Both the position numbers and the translations under genes were made by a program. A stretch of DNA of 64,000 bases from Paenibacillus sp. R14(2021). GTDB lineage: Bacteria > Bacillota > Bacilli > Paenibacillales > Paenibacillaceae. Of this stretch, positions 17,464 to 25,802 are shown piece by piece. The notes under the pieces are model-generated. The model did no database searches. It had not been told where the DNA came from and saw only the letters and a list, made by a program, of their open reading frames with translations. The stretch lies in the NCBI RefSeq assembly GCF_019431355.1, contig NZ_CP080269.1:2972501-3036500 (forward strand). The letters are read 5' to 3'. How positions within the stretch are numbered: position 1 is the stretch's first letter; every line of letters begins with the position of its first letter.

Positions 17464-18702
17464 TCAGAGGACGATAAGTCCCTCCGGAGACTGAGTCAGC
17501 TGACGGCAGCCGGTTTCCGTAATCAGGTAACTGTTCTCGATGCCGACGACGCCCCTGCCGGGGAACGTGAATTTCGGCTCCACGGCAAGCACCATGCCAG
17601 GCTCCATTCCGTCGCCGAAGCCGCGGGCAAGCACCGGCCATTCATCAACCTCGAGCCCTATGCCGTGGCCGAGAAATTTGACCTGATTGCTGCCAAAGCC
17701 CATGAAATGATCGGCGAGCCCCGCCGCGGCGGCATCCGCAAGCGACGCGGCATAGACGGCATCGCATGCCGTGCCGGGGCGCAGCAGCTGCTCCGCATGG
17801 CGGATAATCCGCTCTGACTGGGCATAGGCCTCCGCCAGATCATCCGGCAGACCGCCAATGACCGCGGTACGCGTCTGGTCGATCACATAGCCGTCGATGC
17901 AGCAGCCGATATCGATCAGAATCGGCTCGTGGCGGACGATGGCTTTACGGCTCGTGCTCTGCGGAGCGGCCGGACCGAGACCGAGGCCGCCGGCCGGGCC
18001 GTCGAATGCACTCGGTACGGCCGCAGCCGCTCCCGAGCCTAGCATGCCTGTCATGATTTCCATGTTGTAGCTGCGCGTTCGCATGAGGCCGATATGCCCG
18101 CGGATTCGCATCTCGTATTCGAGACGGGCCATCAGCTCAAGCTCGGTAAGCCCTTCTTTGATGATGGGCAGGGAAGCCTCCAGCGCTTCCGCCACCACTT
18201 GGGCGGCTGCTTCGATTCGGCTGACCTCCCACGGCGATTTGATCATCCGCTCCCGTCGAAGCAGCGCCGAGCCGTCGATCAGCGAACACGGCGCCTCGCC
18301 ATTACCCCCGGCGAGCACTTCAAGCAGCTTCGCATAAGTTGCTGCCGGAAGCACATCCATTTCCGTCGCAATCATGACCGCCGCCCCCGCTGCTTTGGCA
18401 AATACGGCCGGATGACGCTGCGCCAGCTGCTTTCGGAAGCCGCGCAGCGAGGCCAATGCCTCGACCAATGCAGCCGACTCCGACTGCGCGCGCTCCAAGC
18501 TGCGCCGAACATAAAATACCGCTTCTCCCTCAGCAGGGATAAACGCATAGCCCGCCTGCATCGAGCCCGTATAATAATATAAATCCACATGCTGCGTAAC
18601 GAGGAAGGCGTCGATGCCTTCGTGGACTAACCGCTCCTGCAGCCGTACGATTCTTGCCGTGATCTCTTCCCGTGCCACTGCTTCCAATTGTCTGTCGTTC
18701 AC
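17464..18702 (-). CDS. M24-family metallopeptidase (Xaa-Pro dipeptidase type)
   Basis: 412 residues: creatinase-like N-terminal domain (~15-145) and pita-bread catalytic domain (~165-410). All five dinuclear metal ligands can be read: Asp in LIDIG, Asp in VIDQTRT, His in LGHGIGLEVDE, Glu in AVEPKF and Glu in GIENSY. These enzymes release an N-terminal residue before proline, or cleave X-Pro dipeptides, in the cytoplasm. A Gly/Ala/Pro-rich insert lies between ~215 and 245. It is 65 bases downstream of the last Tad-operon gene with no clear terminator between, so it may be cotranscribed by readthrough, but no role in pilus biogenesis is implied. Confidence 0.88.
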   Translation of the reverse strand: MNDRQLEAVAREEITARIVRLQERLVHEGIDAFLVTQHVDLYYYTGSMQAGYAFIPAEGEAVFYVRRSLERAQSESAALVEALASLRGFRKQLAQRHPAVFAKAAGAAVMIATEMDVLPAATYAKLLEVLAGGNGEAPCSLIDGSALLRRERMIKSPWEVSRIEAAAQVVAEALEASLPIIKEGLTELELMARLEYEMRIRGHIGLMRTRSYNMEIMTGMLGSGAAAAVPSAFDGPAGGLGLGPAAPQSTSRKAIVRHEPILIDIGCCIDGYVIDQTRTAVIGGLPDDLAEAYAQSERIIRHAEQLLRPGTACDAVYAASLADAAAAGLADHFMGFGSNQVKFLGHGIGLEVDEWPVLARGFGDGMEPGMVLAVEPKFTFPGRGVVGIENSYLITETGCRQLTQSPEGLIVL

Positions 18703-18767
18703 TGAACCCGCTCCTTGCGCTTAGCTTTGTTCCTCCCATTACAACAAAAGAACGGCAGGCACGTCAA

Positions 18768-19250
18768 CTAAGACGTCAGCTCCGCCGTTCCTTTGATGGT
18801 CCATGTGATCGGTTCAATAACGGCAAATACGCGCGGATACACGATTCTGGCAATCAGCACAACGCCGGGACGCCGCAGTGTTACTTCGTAGTCGGCGCTG
18901 TCATTCCGGTACGTATACGGAAAGGTGTTGTCGTCATTGATGATCTGAAAATCGACAAGCTCGACCCGCTCCTTCAAGTACGCGCCCGGCAAGGGCACTC
19001 CGTCTTCGCCGAGCTGTAAATTGCGCTGCAGGTACAAACCGGCTGCCGCACGTGCAGCAGCTTCGTCAATGTGTAGCCGGCCGTCGGCAAGCGCTGCCGC
19101 ATCCACCTGCTGCGCAGCGGCATGAGCAGCACGATTCACGGCATGCTTGCCTTGAAACAACGCCGCAATCGCCATTTCCTCATCGGTTTGCAGCGCATGC
19201 AGCAGCATCCAGACGACCATCATCAGCATAACGAGCACGAGCTTGTACAT
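18768..19250 (-). CDS. Pseudopilin-like protein, last gene of the Tad-like operon
   Basis: 160 residues, ATG 19250 with GAAAGGA upstream. The N-terminus is almost pure hydrophobic (residues 4-20), then comes a helical Ala-rich stretch (~30-75, HAVNRAAHAAAQQVD) and a beta-rich C-terminal half with IINDDNTFPYTYRNDSADYEVTL. This layout matches the TadE/TadF or DUF4320-type minor pilin proteins, an N-terminal membrane helix displaying an extracellular domain. No prepilin-peptidase motif is evident. It lies 40 bases after the previous gene. Confidence 0.65.
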   Translation of the reverse strand: MYKLVLVMLMMVVWMLLHALQTDEEMAIAALFQGKHAVNRAAHAAAQQVDAAALADGRLHIDEAAARAAAGLYLQRNLQLGEDGVPLPGAYLKERVELVDFQIINDDNTFPYTYRNDSADYEVTLRRPGVVLIARIVYPRVFAVIEPITWTIKGTAELTS

Positions 19251-19290
19251 CAGTCTCTATCCTTTCCCGAACGGCATACATCAATGATGG

Positions 19291-19716
19291 TTAAGGTACA
19301 TACTCGCTCATTTTCGTCCCTGTGGCTTTGAGCAGGGCGTCTGCCTGCGGCGGATTGATGCCGATTAATCGGTCAATATTCAGCAGCCCTTCCACCGGGT
19401 AAGTAGCCGTTAGCGATAACGGCGCTCCGCGGAGAAGCGGAGCTGCCGGATTCGTGGCATCCGGCCCGCCTTCCGACGACACCTCGAAACCAATCGAGGC
19501 CGGATCTAAGCCGAAGCCGGCCATTCGGAGCTTTGCTTCGTTTAGCATTGCGGCATCGATATAACCGTGATCTCCGTTCGCGCCGACTTCCAGCAAATAA
19601 TCCACCTCCTGCTGGAGCACAGCTTGACGTGCGATCAGCACATGCTTATAAATCGGTGAAAACATGAACCAGCACATCATGGCGGCCAGCAGCACGAATA
19701 CGAGGAGACTCTTCAC
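19291..19716 (-). CDS. Pseudopilin-like membrane protein of the Tad-like operon
   Basis: 141 residues beginning at GTG 19716, which overlaps the stop of the preceding 48-residue gene as GTGA. One N-terminal membrane helix (~3-20) is followed by a helical stretch (VLIARQAVLQQEVDYLLEVGAN) and a polar, probably beta-rich domain (LRGAPLSLTATYPV). Gly/Ala-rich acid patches occur in the middle. It resembles TadE/F-like accessory pilins in architecture only; I do not recognise the exact family. Coupled translation with the small upstream peptide suggests a common structure. Confidence 0.65.
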   Translation of the reverse strand: MKSLLVFVLLAAMMCWFMFSPIYKHVLIARQAVLQQEVDYLLEVGANGDHGYIDAAMLNEAKLRMAGFGLDPASIGFEVSSEGGPDATNPAAPLLRGAPLSLTATYPVEGLLNIDRLIGINPPQADALLKATGTKMSEYVP

Positions 19717-19859
19717 GGACTCATCCTCCGGATGCTGTCGCTCATATGGCTGCCCGATCGCTCCAGTTGTTTAGTCGTCCCTTCCTCGCCGCCCGTAACG
19801 TCCGTGTAGACGAGTACGGCGACGATGATGAGCAGCAGCGTCATTAGCAGCGAACGCAT
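19713..19859 (-). CDS. 48-residue membrane peptide of the Tad-like operon, paralogue of its neighbour
   Basis: Not in a typical ORF size range but well supported: ATG 19859 preceded by GAAGGAGG, stop at 19713 overlapping the next start (GTGA). Residues 1-18 form one hydrophobic helix (MRSLLMTLLLIIVAVLVY), the rest is polar and ends in SDSIRRMSP. The spacing of GT..Q.E..G......I..M is shared with the 50-residue peptide encoded just upstream, so the two look like a duplicated pair. Candidate pilin-like subunit or assembly peptide; it lacks the Gly/Glu prepilin cleavage motif of classical Flp. Confidence 0.7.
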   Translation of the reverse strand: MRSLLMTLLLIIVAVLVYTDVTGGEEGTTKQLERSGSHMSDSIRRMSP

Positions 19860-19898
19860 CACGCGCCTCCTTCCCCAGTGCAGCACATTCTACCGGCT

Positions 19899-20051
19899 TT
19901 ACGGCGTAAGCATGGTGCTGATTTTCGTATTGGCGGAATTGCCCTGCGACTCGATTTGCGCCTTCGTGCCCGTCGTGTCTTTGTTGATGATGGCGTTAAA
20001 CAACAGAATGACGACGACCAGCATCATTACCGTGATTAGAATATTACGCAT
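19899..20051 (-). CDS. 50-residue membrane peptide of the Tad-like operon
   Basis: ATG 20051 with AAGGGGGTGA upstream; stop 19899. The first ~20 residues (MRNILITVMMLVVVILLF) are a membrane helix, followed by a polar Thr/Ser/Gln/Asn-rich tail (residues 24-50). It lies 14 bases after tadC and 39 before its 48-residue paralogue. In Tad loci this slot is often taken by the major Flp pilin, so it is a candidate for the main subunit; the missing cleavage motif and absence of a prepilin peptidase gene in the window argue for caution. Confidence 0.7.
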   Translation of the reverse strand: MRNILITVMMLVVVILLFNAIINKDTTGTKAQIESQGNSANTKISTMLTP

Positions 20052-20065
20052 GCACGCTCACCCCC

Positions 20066-20956
20066 TTAGTTCAATGAATTAAACAGCTTCTGTCCTTCCC
20101 GGACCCAGGGATAGATGAAAATTTGGAATGTGTACAAAATCGGGATACCTGCCAGTACGAACAGAAAGTACGACGTCGATTCCTTGCGGCTGTCCTTCGC
20201 AAGCTCCAGCTTCTCCTTGTAATCCTGGATCCGCTCGCGCAGCAGCTCGTAATATCGCTCGCTCTCATGCAGGCGAAGCGAATCGATCGTCTCTACGAAG
20301 CTGAGCCCTTCCTCCGTTCCAAGTCTGAGCTTTAGACGCCTAAGCGCGCCTTCCGCGTCGTGATACCACTCGCCGAGCAGCTGCTGCAGGTCGCTCCGCA
20401 TGACACGGGTAAAAGGAAGACAGCGCATAAGCTTCGTATGGATATGGAGCGAGGAACCCGAGAGATAGAGCAGCTGGTTGCTAATCACATAGATTTCCTT
20501 GGTCATCCGCTCCGCGCGCGTTCGGCGCACCGCCTCGAGCCATGGCAGATCCCATAAGAGCAGCAGAAGCATGATCGCAAGAACAAGCGGAGCGGCAACG
20601 CGCGGCACGGCGTTCAAGCGCACAAACGAAAGCCCGTAAGCCAGCGCGCACCAGATCGGCGTGCTCATGAAGAACATCCGGCGAAGCAGGAGATACATGG
20701 TCGCATCCCCGGTATATCCGCAGCCGGCTAACAGCCGTTCCCTTTCCTTGAAGGATGGCGCATTGCGGCTTAAACCGAACGCCCGAAGCCACCGCTCATG
20801 AACGGTATAGGTCCGCCATTTCAATAATGCCAAATGCCCAAAACGCGGCCGTTTGAAGGAGACGGCCTTCAGCAGAGCGACGACAAACACGATACCGAGC
20901 ACATATTGAACGGCAAGAGCCGCCCACATCAATGCCATTTCGAATGAGTTGCCCAT
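20066..20956 (-). CDS. TadC-like inner membrane platform protein
   Basis: 296 residues with membrane segments near 8-28, ~90-110, ~120-145 and ~262-284, the pattern of GspF/TadC-family proteins in which a cytoplasmic helical domain lies between segment pairs. The region ISNQLLYLSGSSLHIHTKLMRC matches the conserved part of the type II secretion F domain. It would form the membrane platform with TadB, on which the CpaF ATPase works. ATG 20956 is the only reasonable start; the ribosome site (AAGGAG) is a little far at 13 bases. 19 bases after tadB. Confidence 0.75.
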   Translation of the reverse strand: MGNSFEMALMWAALAVQYVLGIVFVVALLKAVSFKRPRFGHLALLKWRTYTVHERWLRAFGLSRNAPSFKERERLLAGCGYTGDATMYLLLRRMFFMSTPIWCALAYGLSFVRLNAVPRVAAPLVLAIMLLLLLWDLPWLEAVRRTRAERMTKEIYVISNQLLYLSGSSLHIHTKLMRCLPFTRVMRSDLQQLLGEWYHDAEGALRRLKLRLGTEEGLSFVETIDSLRLHESERYYELLRERIQDYKEKLELAKDSRKESTSYFLFVLAGIPILYTFQIFIYPWVREGQKLFNSLN

Positions 20957-20975
20957 AACGCCGGCAGGGCTCCTT

Positions 20976-21911
20976 TCACATTTTTTTGCGAGAGAGCCAT
21001 AGGCCCATGACGAAGGATAAAAAAATCATGACAGCTGCGTTCAGCAGCATGTCGCGGCCTCCAGGGTCGATGACGTAATACCGATAAGCGTTCTCCGGGT
21101 TGTAATGGACGTTGATGCCCACGAATAACAGCAGAAACAAGAGCGGAGAGAAATTCGCGATCCGAATCTCCAGCAGCTTGTTGCGCTCCTGTTGATTCGA
21201 TCTTCGGGCTTTGCGCATATCCGTGATCAAATCCTTCAAATTCCCCGCTATCGGATGGCCCTCCGCCAGCCCCGCACGAACGATATTGATAAAATAATCG
21301 GCCCATACATGGCCAAGCGACGCCGCGAATATCCGCAGGCTGGCCTCATCGTCTCCACGGACCGATACGTTGCGGTACAGCTGCTCGAACACCGCCTGCA
21401 TGGGACCGAGCAGCCGCTTCTCCTCCACCGTGCGCTGCAGCGCGGCGCGGATCTGCCGGCCGCCGCTGACAAGGCAGCATTGATAGAACAATTCCACCGC
21501 CGGCAGAAAATCGATTCGTGTCTTCATCTGGCGGTGCACCAGCATCATGCGAAGCAGCAGATAGGGCAGGGAAACGAGTACGCCGCCCAGCAGGAGCATG
21601 CCCTTCAAGCTTTGGAAGAACAGACCGCCGAACGCTGTCCCGATAAGTAGAAGCAGCAGGCTGGTTACGACAAGCGAGCCCGGGCGCCAGCTGAGCTGCA
21701 ACGATTCCAGCAGCTCCGATACATGCCTGTACGACCGGTCAAACCGCTGCAGATAACGGGCAAGCCGCTCCTCGATCCGCTTCTCCCGCCGATAATGCAA
21801 TCGGCCGATCACCTGCTGCCGATGCAGCCATAAGCCCAGCAAATGACGGAAAGCGATAAACAAGGTGCAAAACAAGGCCGCCGCGAAAGCAAGCAAGGCA
21901 AACTTGGTCAT
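20976..21911 (-). CDS. TadB-like inner membrane platform protein
   Basis: 311 residues. Membrane segments lie at about 5-25, 78-97, 105-122 and 240-265, with a further one near 285-305. The central cytoplasmic region (~125-235) includes ELFYQCCLVSGGRQIRAALQR and GLAEGHPIAGNLKDLITDMRKAR, matching the T2SS F domain as found in TadB. It begins with ATG overlapping the cpaF stop (ATGA), so the motor and platform genes are translationally coupled. Nothing abnormal seen. Confidence 0.8.
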   Translation of the reverse strand: MTKFALLAFAAALFCTLFIAFRHLLGLWLHRQQVIGRLHYRREKRIEERLARYLQRFDRSYRHVSELLESLQLSWRPGSLVVTSLLLLLIGTAFGGLFFQSLKGMLLLGGVLVSLPYLLLRMMLVHRQMKTRIDFLPAVELFYQCCLVSGGRQIRAALQRTVEEKRLLGPMQAVFEQLYRNVSVRGDDEASLRIFAASLGHVWADYFINIVRAGLAEGHPIAGNLKDLITDMRKARRSNQQERNKLLEIRIANFSPLLFLLLFVGINVHYNPENAYRYYVIDPGGRDMLLNAAVMIFLSFVMGLWLSRKKM

Positions 21912-23356
21912 AATGCGCCACCTGCGCTTCCCTCCCGGTCTTCATCAAGCCGCTGTTGTCCTCTCTCATCCGGGTCAGGCCAGACCGATCGCCAGGATTC
22001 ACCCATCTCCCTAAGCAGTCTGGCTGCCGCATTTGCAGAAGGCAGATGCGGATACGTCCAATCTCCAGCCGCTTCGTCAAATACCGCCCATTCCCGCACG
22101 ACCGGCTCCCCGCGTTCCCACGCCATCTCCGCTAAACGCACCAATCGGCGCCGGCCGCCGGCAAAACGCATTTCAATGCCGATCTGAGTCACATATTCCG
22201 TTATCCGCTTCATAAGCCGGTCGCCATTCATGCCCCGGCCGTCCTGCATGCACATATCGGTAATGGCTTCCGGCACATCCTCGAGCGTATTGGCATGCAG
22301 CGTCGTCATGCTCCCTGCATGTCCGCGCGTACAAGCCCTCACATAGATGTTGGCATCCTCGTCCCGAATTTCGGCATGGATGATCCGCTGCGGCGATTGA
22401 CGGAGCGCGAGCTTAAACGCTTGCCCGGAACCATGCAGCTGATCCTCCTCATCCACCTCGTATTCGATGACGTTCTTCTCGGGAAAATCCTGCTGGAGCA
22501 TGAGCTCATGCCGGCTCTCGATCGTAATGAGTCGTTCTTCATCCGGCAGTTCCCCGATCAGTGCTTTAATCAGATGAGTCTTGCCGGAGTTCGTCGGCCC
22601 GATAATGACAACATTAAATCTGGCGCGCAGGACAGCCAGCAGCATCTGCCGCAGCCGTTCGCTGATCGTGCCGTATTCCGTCAGTCCGAGCTGATCCAGC
22701 CGAAAGCGCCGAACCGTATAGAAACGCAGGGTAAGCGTCGGCTTCGCCGTAAAGCCGAAGCCCGTCATTGTCACCCGCGTGCCGTCCCGAAGCATAACTT
22801 CCGCCCAGCGTTTGCGCGGGTTAATACGGTCATTGTTGTACAGTACGAGATTCTGCTGAATCCGTTCAACCTCGCGCAGCGACTCGAATGCGTAGGTCGA
22901 AGGATGGCTGACCCCGTCCCGCACCTCGAAAATAACCGTGCCAACGACTTGTATTTCCTCCAGCCCTTGCCGATTTCGAAGGACCAGCTCAAGCACGTTC
23001 ATCCCAATTACTTCTGCGAACAAGGCTTCGGCAAGCGTACCGTACGGATGTTTGTAGCCGTGCAATTCAAGAATGCGCTGCCGGAGCAAACGGTCGGAAA
23101 TAACGGCCAATATTCGTTCGCGATCATCCGTATAGCCGAGTACCGCGCGGTTCAGGCTCTCGTTGTACTCGCGCCGTTCCTCTTCTGTTTCTCCTCTCTG
23201 CTGCGCCAAGTATGTCCGCACGTCCTCCGCGAGCCGCTTGAAGTCCTGCTGAGCAGCTGCGATCGAAACCGCCTCTTCCTCCCCGCCTCCTTCTCCAGCC
23301 CATAACGCAGCCGAGAAAGCAGCGGGCGAGAAGCGAATTTCCTCCTTTCTCGTCAA
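21908..23356 (-). CDS. cpaF: CpaF/TadA-type secretion ATPase
   Basis: 482 residues. This VirB11/GspE-superfamily hexameric ATPase powers pilus extension or secretion. Visible motifs: Walker A GPTNSGKT (253-260), Asp box ITIES (277-281), Walker B region RIIHAEIRDED (with Glu329) and His box HAGSMTTLHAN (346-356). Normal motifs imply an active motor. The N-terminal ~45 residues are acidic and Gly-rich and precede the usual CpaF N-domain. Start is TTG 23356 overlapping the preceding stop as TTGA, with GGGGTGAG as ribosome site. Downstream tadB overlaps by ATGA. Confidence 0.92.
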   Translation of the reverse strand: MTRKEEIRFSPAAFSAALWAGEGGGEEEAVSIAAAQQDFKRLAEDVRTYLAQQRGETEEERREYNESLNRAVLGYTDDRERILAVISDRLLRQRILELHGYKHPYGTLAEALFAEVIGMNVLELVLRNRQGLEEIQVVGTVIFEVRDGVSHPSTYAFESLREVERIQQNLVLYNNDRINPRKRWAEVMLRDGTRVTMTGFGFTAKPTLTLRFYTVRRFRLDQLGLTEYGTISERLRQMLLAVLRARFNVVIIGPTNSGKTHLIKALIGELPDEERLITIESRHELMLQQDFPEKNVIEYEVDEEDQLHGSGQAFKLALRQSPQRIIHAEIRDEDANIYVRACTRGHAGSMTTLHANTLEDVPEAITDMCMQDGRGMNGDRLMKRITEYVTQIGIEMRFAGGRRRLVRLAEMAWERGEPVVREWAVFDEAAGDWTYPHLPSANAAARLLREMGESWRSVWPDPDERGQQRLDEDREGSAGGAL

Positions 23357-24213
23357 GAGCTCACCCCGCCCCGATGCGTCAGCAGCTTCTTATGCCAAGG
23401 CTGCACAACCGGCTTCGTCTGACGCCTCATCCCGTACGCTTCCGTTATAGCTTTCGCCGGCCCTTGCATCATTCGCTTTCCCCGATCGTTCTCGGTCAGC
23501 CATTCCTCCAACGTCCCGCTGTCCAGCTGCGTCAGCATTGAATCTGTCAGCGTCAGCTCACCAAGCATCGTCACGCCGAGCTCTTTGCCAATGTCCTTCA
23601 CATGAAATCCTCCCTTGCTCCAAGGCGAATGAATAATGATGCTCTGAAATGACTCCAGCGAAAAGCCGTAAAGCGGCGAAAGCTGCCTCACCCAGCGCTG
23701 TCCATCTTCTTGAAAATGGGACAATGCACTTGTCGTGACGACGATTCTCGTACTCGCTCTTCGCAGCGCGCTTAGGGTTGCCGCATTATCCCAATAAGCC
23801 CCGACGTCGGCAACCACCATATCGAACGTATGCTGCGCTGTTTCCAGCACGTGATCGATTTCCTCGATCGTATAGAATTCCGCCTGATCCCGAAGCATGT
23901 TGCCGAACAGAACATGCAGACCCGGCTGTTTGCGGCATCGATGCATGGAGCGAAGCAGCTTGTCTGGATAAAGCGAGCGCGTCGCCATCTCCGGCCGCAG
24001 CGAATCGAGCGTGGCGGCGGGCTCATCAACACCCAGATACCGGTGCGTCTTCGCACTCTTCAAATTCAAGCATAAATAGCCGACGGTGCCGCCGCTTTCC
24101 TCTGCGATCCGGCAAGCTGCGGCAAATGCGGCAGCCGATGTTCCGATATTCGGCGTCGTTCCGACGAATGCAATGATCGGCGCCCCCTCCATACGCGCTG
24201 GAAGCCGACTCAT
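23353..24213 (-). CDS. TadZ/CpaE-like MinD-family protein lacking the Walker A lysine
   Basis: 286 residues from ATG 24213 (AAAGGAG; overlaps the previous stop as ATGA). The fold pattern follows ParA/MinD proteins: strand, phosphate loop FVGTTPNIGTSAAA (16-29), LCLNLKSAKTHRYLG, MVVADVGAYWDNAATL and VVTTSALSHFQE. The loop should read KGGxGKT/S; here both the deviant lysine and the second lysine are absent, so ATP hydrolysis is doubtful. TadZ proteins place Tad machines at cell poles and some members have weak ATPase motifs. Its position between the SAF protein and CpaF supports the call. Confidence 0.75.
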   Translation of the reverse strand: MSRLPARMEGAPIIAFVGTTPNIGTSAAAFAAACRIAEESGGTVGYLCLNLKSAKTHRYLGVDEPAATLDSLRPEMATRSLYPDKLLRSMHRCRKQPGLHVLFGNMLRDQAEFYTIEEIDHVLETAQHTFDMVVADVGAYWDNAATLSALRRASTRIVVTTSALSHFQEDGQRWVRQLSPLYGFSLESFQSIIIHSPWSKGGFHVKDIGKELGVTMLGELTLTDSMLTQLDSGTLEEWLTENDRGKRMMQGPAKAITEAYGMRRQTKPVVQPWHKKLLTHRGGVSS

Positions 24214-24935
24214 CGCACCTGCTCCTTTGCAGGCGCGCCTGCATTCAGCGATTCCGAAGAGTATGCAATGACGACTTTGCTCCTCCCGCCCTTGCACAAG
24301 GCATCCAGCTGCAGCCACTGATCCTCCGTTAAATTCAAATTGATATAATCAATCATCCTGTTGGCATCCCGTCTCGAGGCGTACATGCCTTCCTTGTCTC
24401 CGTTTGCCAGCGACATCAAATTGGGATTCTTCGTATCGTCGATCTCCACGTTGCCGGCTGTCTTGACGGAAGCGACCGTAACCGGATCCTGGAATAACCG
24501 TGCGGAATTCACCGTCTCCCCAGACACATACAGCATGACCTTGTCTCCTGCCCGGATCCCATTCGAGATGGAAAGCACATAGTCCCTTGGAATGCCGAAC
24601 GTCGACTGGCTCCTGCTTGGCAGCAGCCGGAACTTATCTAATTTCCAATCGAGCAGCGGTTCTCCCGCACCTAGAGGGACGACCACTTCCATCCCGCTCA
24701 GCTCGTCGCCGCGCACCGACATCTCCGGGCTGTACAAGGCTTTGGCAATCTGCTTCGTACCGAGCATGTCCGTCGTAAGCCGCTCACCCGCCGCGACAAA
24801 CCGAACAGGCACAACAACACTGACCGTTTCCTGAAACTTAACCTGGCGCAGCTGCAGTACATATACGCCGTAAACCAGAAGACCTGATAGAAGCGCTGCT
24901 GCCGCTGAAATGACCATATTTCGTCTACGATTCAT
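24210..24935 (-). CDS. SAF-domain CpaB/RcpC-like protein, first gene of Tad-like operon
   Basis: 241 residues, ATG 24935 behind GGAAGGGAT. One N-terminal membrane segment (~8-27), then an SAF domain (~40-110: VVVPVRFVAAGERLTTDMLGTKQIAK and VVVPLGAGEPLL) and a beta-rich C-terminal region (YVLSISNGIRAGDKVMLYVSG). In other Tad systems CpaB/RcpC lies outside the membrane and helps pilus assembly. Here it heads a nine-gene run with overlapping or closely spaced starts. The terminator-like hairpin that lies only ~35 bases before its ATG may control the operon. Confidence 0.8.
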   Translation of the reverse strand: MNRRRNMVISAAAALLSGLLVYGVYVLQLRQVKFQETVSVVVPVRFVAAGERLTTDMLGTKQIAKALYSPEMSVRGDELSGMEVVVPLGAGEPLLDWKLDKFRLLPSRSQSTFGIPRDYVLSISNGIRAGDKVMLYVSGETVNSARLFQDPVTVASVKTAGNVEIDDTKNPNLMSLANGDKEGMYASRRDANRMIDYINLNLTEDQWLQLDALCKGGRSKVVIAYSSESLNAGAPAKEQVR

Positions 24936-24968
24936 CCTGATCCCTTCCGCAGTGGAAGCGCCGATATA

Positions 24969-25015
24969 TAAAAAAAAGAACGCAGGCCGGGCATGGTGCC
25001 CAAGCTTGCGTTCTT
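24969..25015 (-). terminator. Terminator between bactofilin genes and Tad operon, possible attenuator
   Basis: Minus-strand AAGAACGCA (25015-25007) pairs with TGCGTTCTT (24985-24977), with an inner GGGC/GCCC stem, followed by eight T. It ends the bactofilin transcript, but it also lies between a good promoter (25059-25087) and the first Tad gene at 24935. Confidence 0.8.
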
Positions 25016-25058
25016 CGCATAGCGGTCGCTAATGATCTGCTCATATAATGTTGACCTC

Positions 25059-25087
25059 ATAATAGCAGACATTATTTTAGCTGTCTA
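25059..25087 (-). promoter_or_regulatory. Promoter candidate for the Tad operon
   Basis: Minus-strand TAGACA (25087-25082), 17 bases, TATTAT (25064-25059). It starts inside the gap after the second bactofilin gene and directs transcription through the terminator hairpin into the Tad genes. Confidence 0.5.
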
Positions 25088-25112
25088 GATAAAATTGGGA
25101 TTTTTGTCGAAC

Positions 25113-25784
25113 CTACAACTTGAGCTCCTTTTTAATCTGCGCGTATCCGCTGCGCTTGAGCGATTTACGATACTCCACCGTTCCGATCCGGCAGCCGCTG
25201 CCGATCGTGACATGCGTGCCACGTACCACATCGGCAATCGTGTTCTCCAGATAGATTGTTTCCCCTTCGATCAGCTCTGCCGTGAGCGTCATTGGTCCCT
25301 GGCCGGAAAAGAACTGCTTGATCCCTCCCCATTTGGTCGGCCTTACGGTTATCCGTCCGCCGCCGATTTCCTTCGCACGGCAAGGTCCCCACGTACGGAT
25401 ATCCACCTCGTTCGCGTTCAGCAAGCCGTGAATATGAAATCCGCCGCGCGAGTCGAATGCGTCGGCCTCGCATTCGCCGCGTACGTCGAGCTGTCCTCTA
25501 ATTTTGATTGTGCGGCTCCTCATGCTGCCTTGAAGATCCATCTGCCCCATGATGCTGAAATCATTGCCGAATAAGTCGCCTCGCACGGATGCTTCTCCGA
25601 TCAGCCGGATTTTGCCGGATTTGAGTGAGCCGTCCACCTCGATATTGCCCATGCTGCGGATGGAGTCGCTCTCCAGCGGACCGAAAATCTGCGCCTCGCC
25701 CATAACACGCACGTTATGGTAGCTGCCGCCGTTCGTAGAGCCGTTGCCGGTAATATGAATATTCGGCTTCATCGTCATATGCAC
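25113..25784 (-). CDS. Bactofilin-like polymer-forming protein
   Basis: 223 residues. Short repeating strands with regular glycine turns (IHITGNGSTNGGSYHNVRVMGEAQIFGP, SIRSMGNIEVDGSLKSGKIRLIGEASVRG and so on) form a right-handed beta-helix of the bactofilin (DUF583) type through residues ~10-125, followed by a second small beta region. Bactofilins self-assemble without nucleotide into cytoskeletal filaments; BacE/BacF (YhbE/YhbF) in Bacillus subtilis act in flagellar assembly. GTG 25784 has GGAGGAGG seven bases upstream; ATG 25778 is possible. Second gene of the pair, 18 bases after its paralogue. No Cys or membrane segment. Confidence 0.72.
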   Translation of the reverse strand: MHMTMKPNIHITGNGSTNGGSYHNVRVMGEAQIFGPLESDSIRSMGNIEVDGSLKSGKIRLIGEASVRGDLFGNDFSIMGQMDLQGSMRSRTIKIRGQLDVRGECEADAFDSRGGFHIHGLLNANEVDIRTWGPCRAKEIGGGRITVRPTKWGGIKQFFSGQGPMTLTAELIEGETIYLENTIADVVRGTHVTIGSGCRIGTVEYRKSLKRSGYAQIKKELKL

Positions 25785-25802
25785 CCCGTTCCCTCCTCCG
25801 TT

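Noticed and set aside
22295-23305. 336-residue open frame opposite cpaF
   Set aside because: Antisense shadow: arginine/histidine-rich composition and no ribosome site.
24936-25060. c-di-GMP-I riboswitch in the Tad leader
   Set aside because: An ACGCAAGC stretch first looked similar, but the defining CGCACAGGGCAAACC core is missing and the pairing is an ordinary terminator stem.
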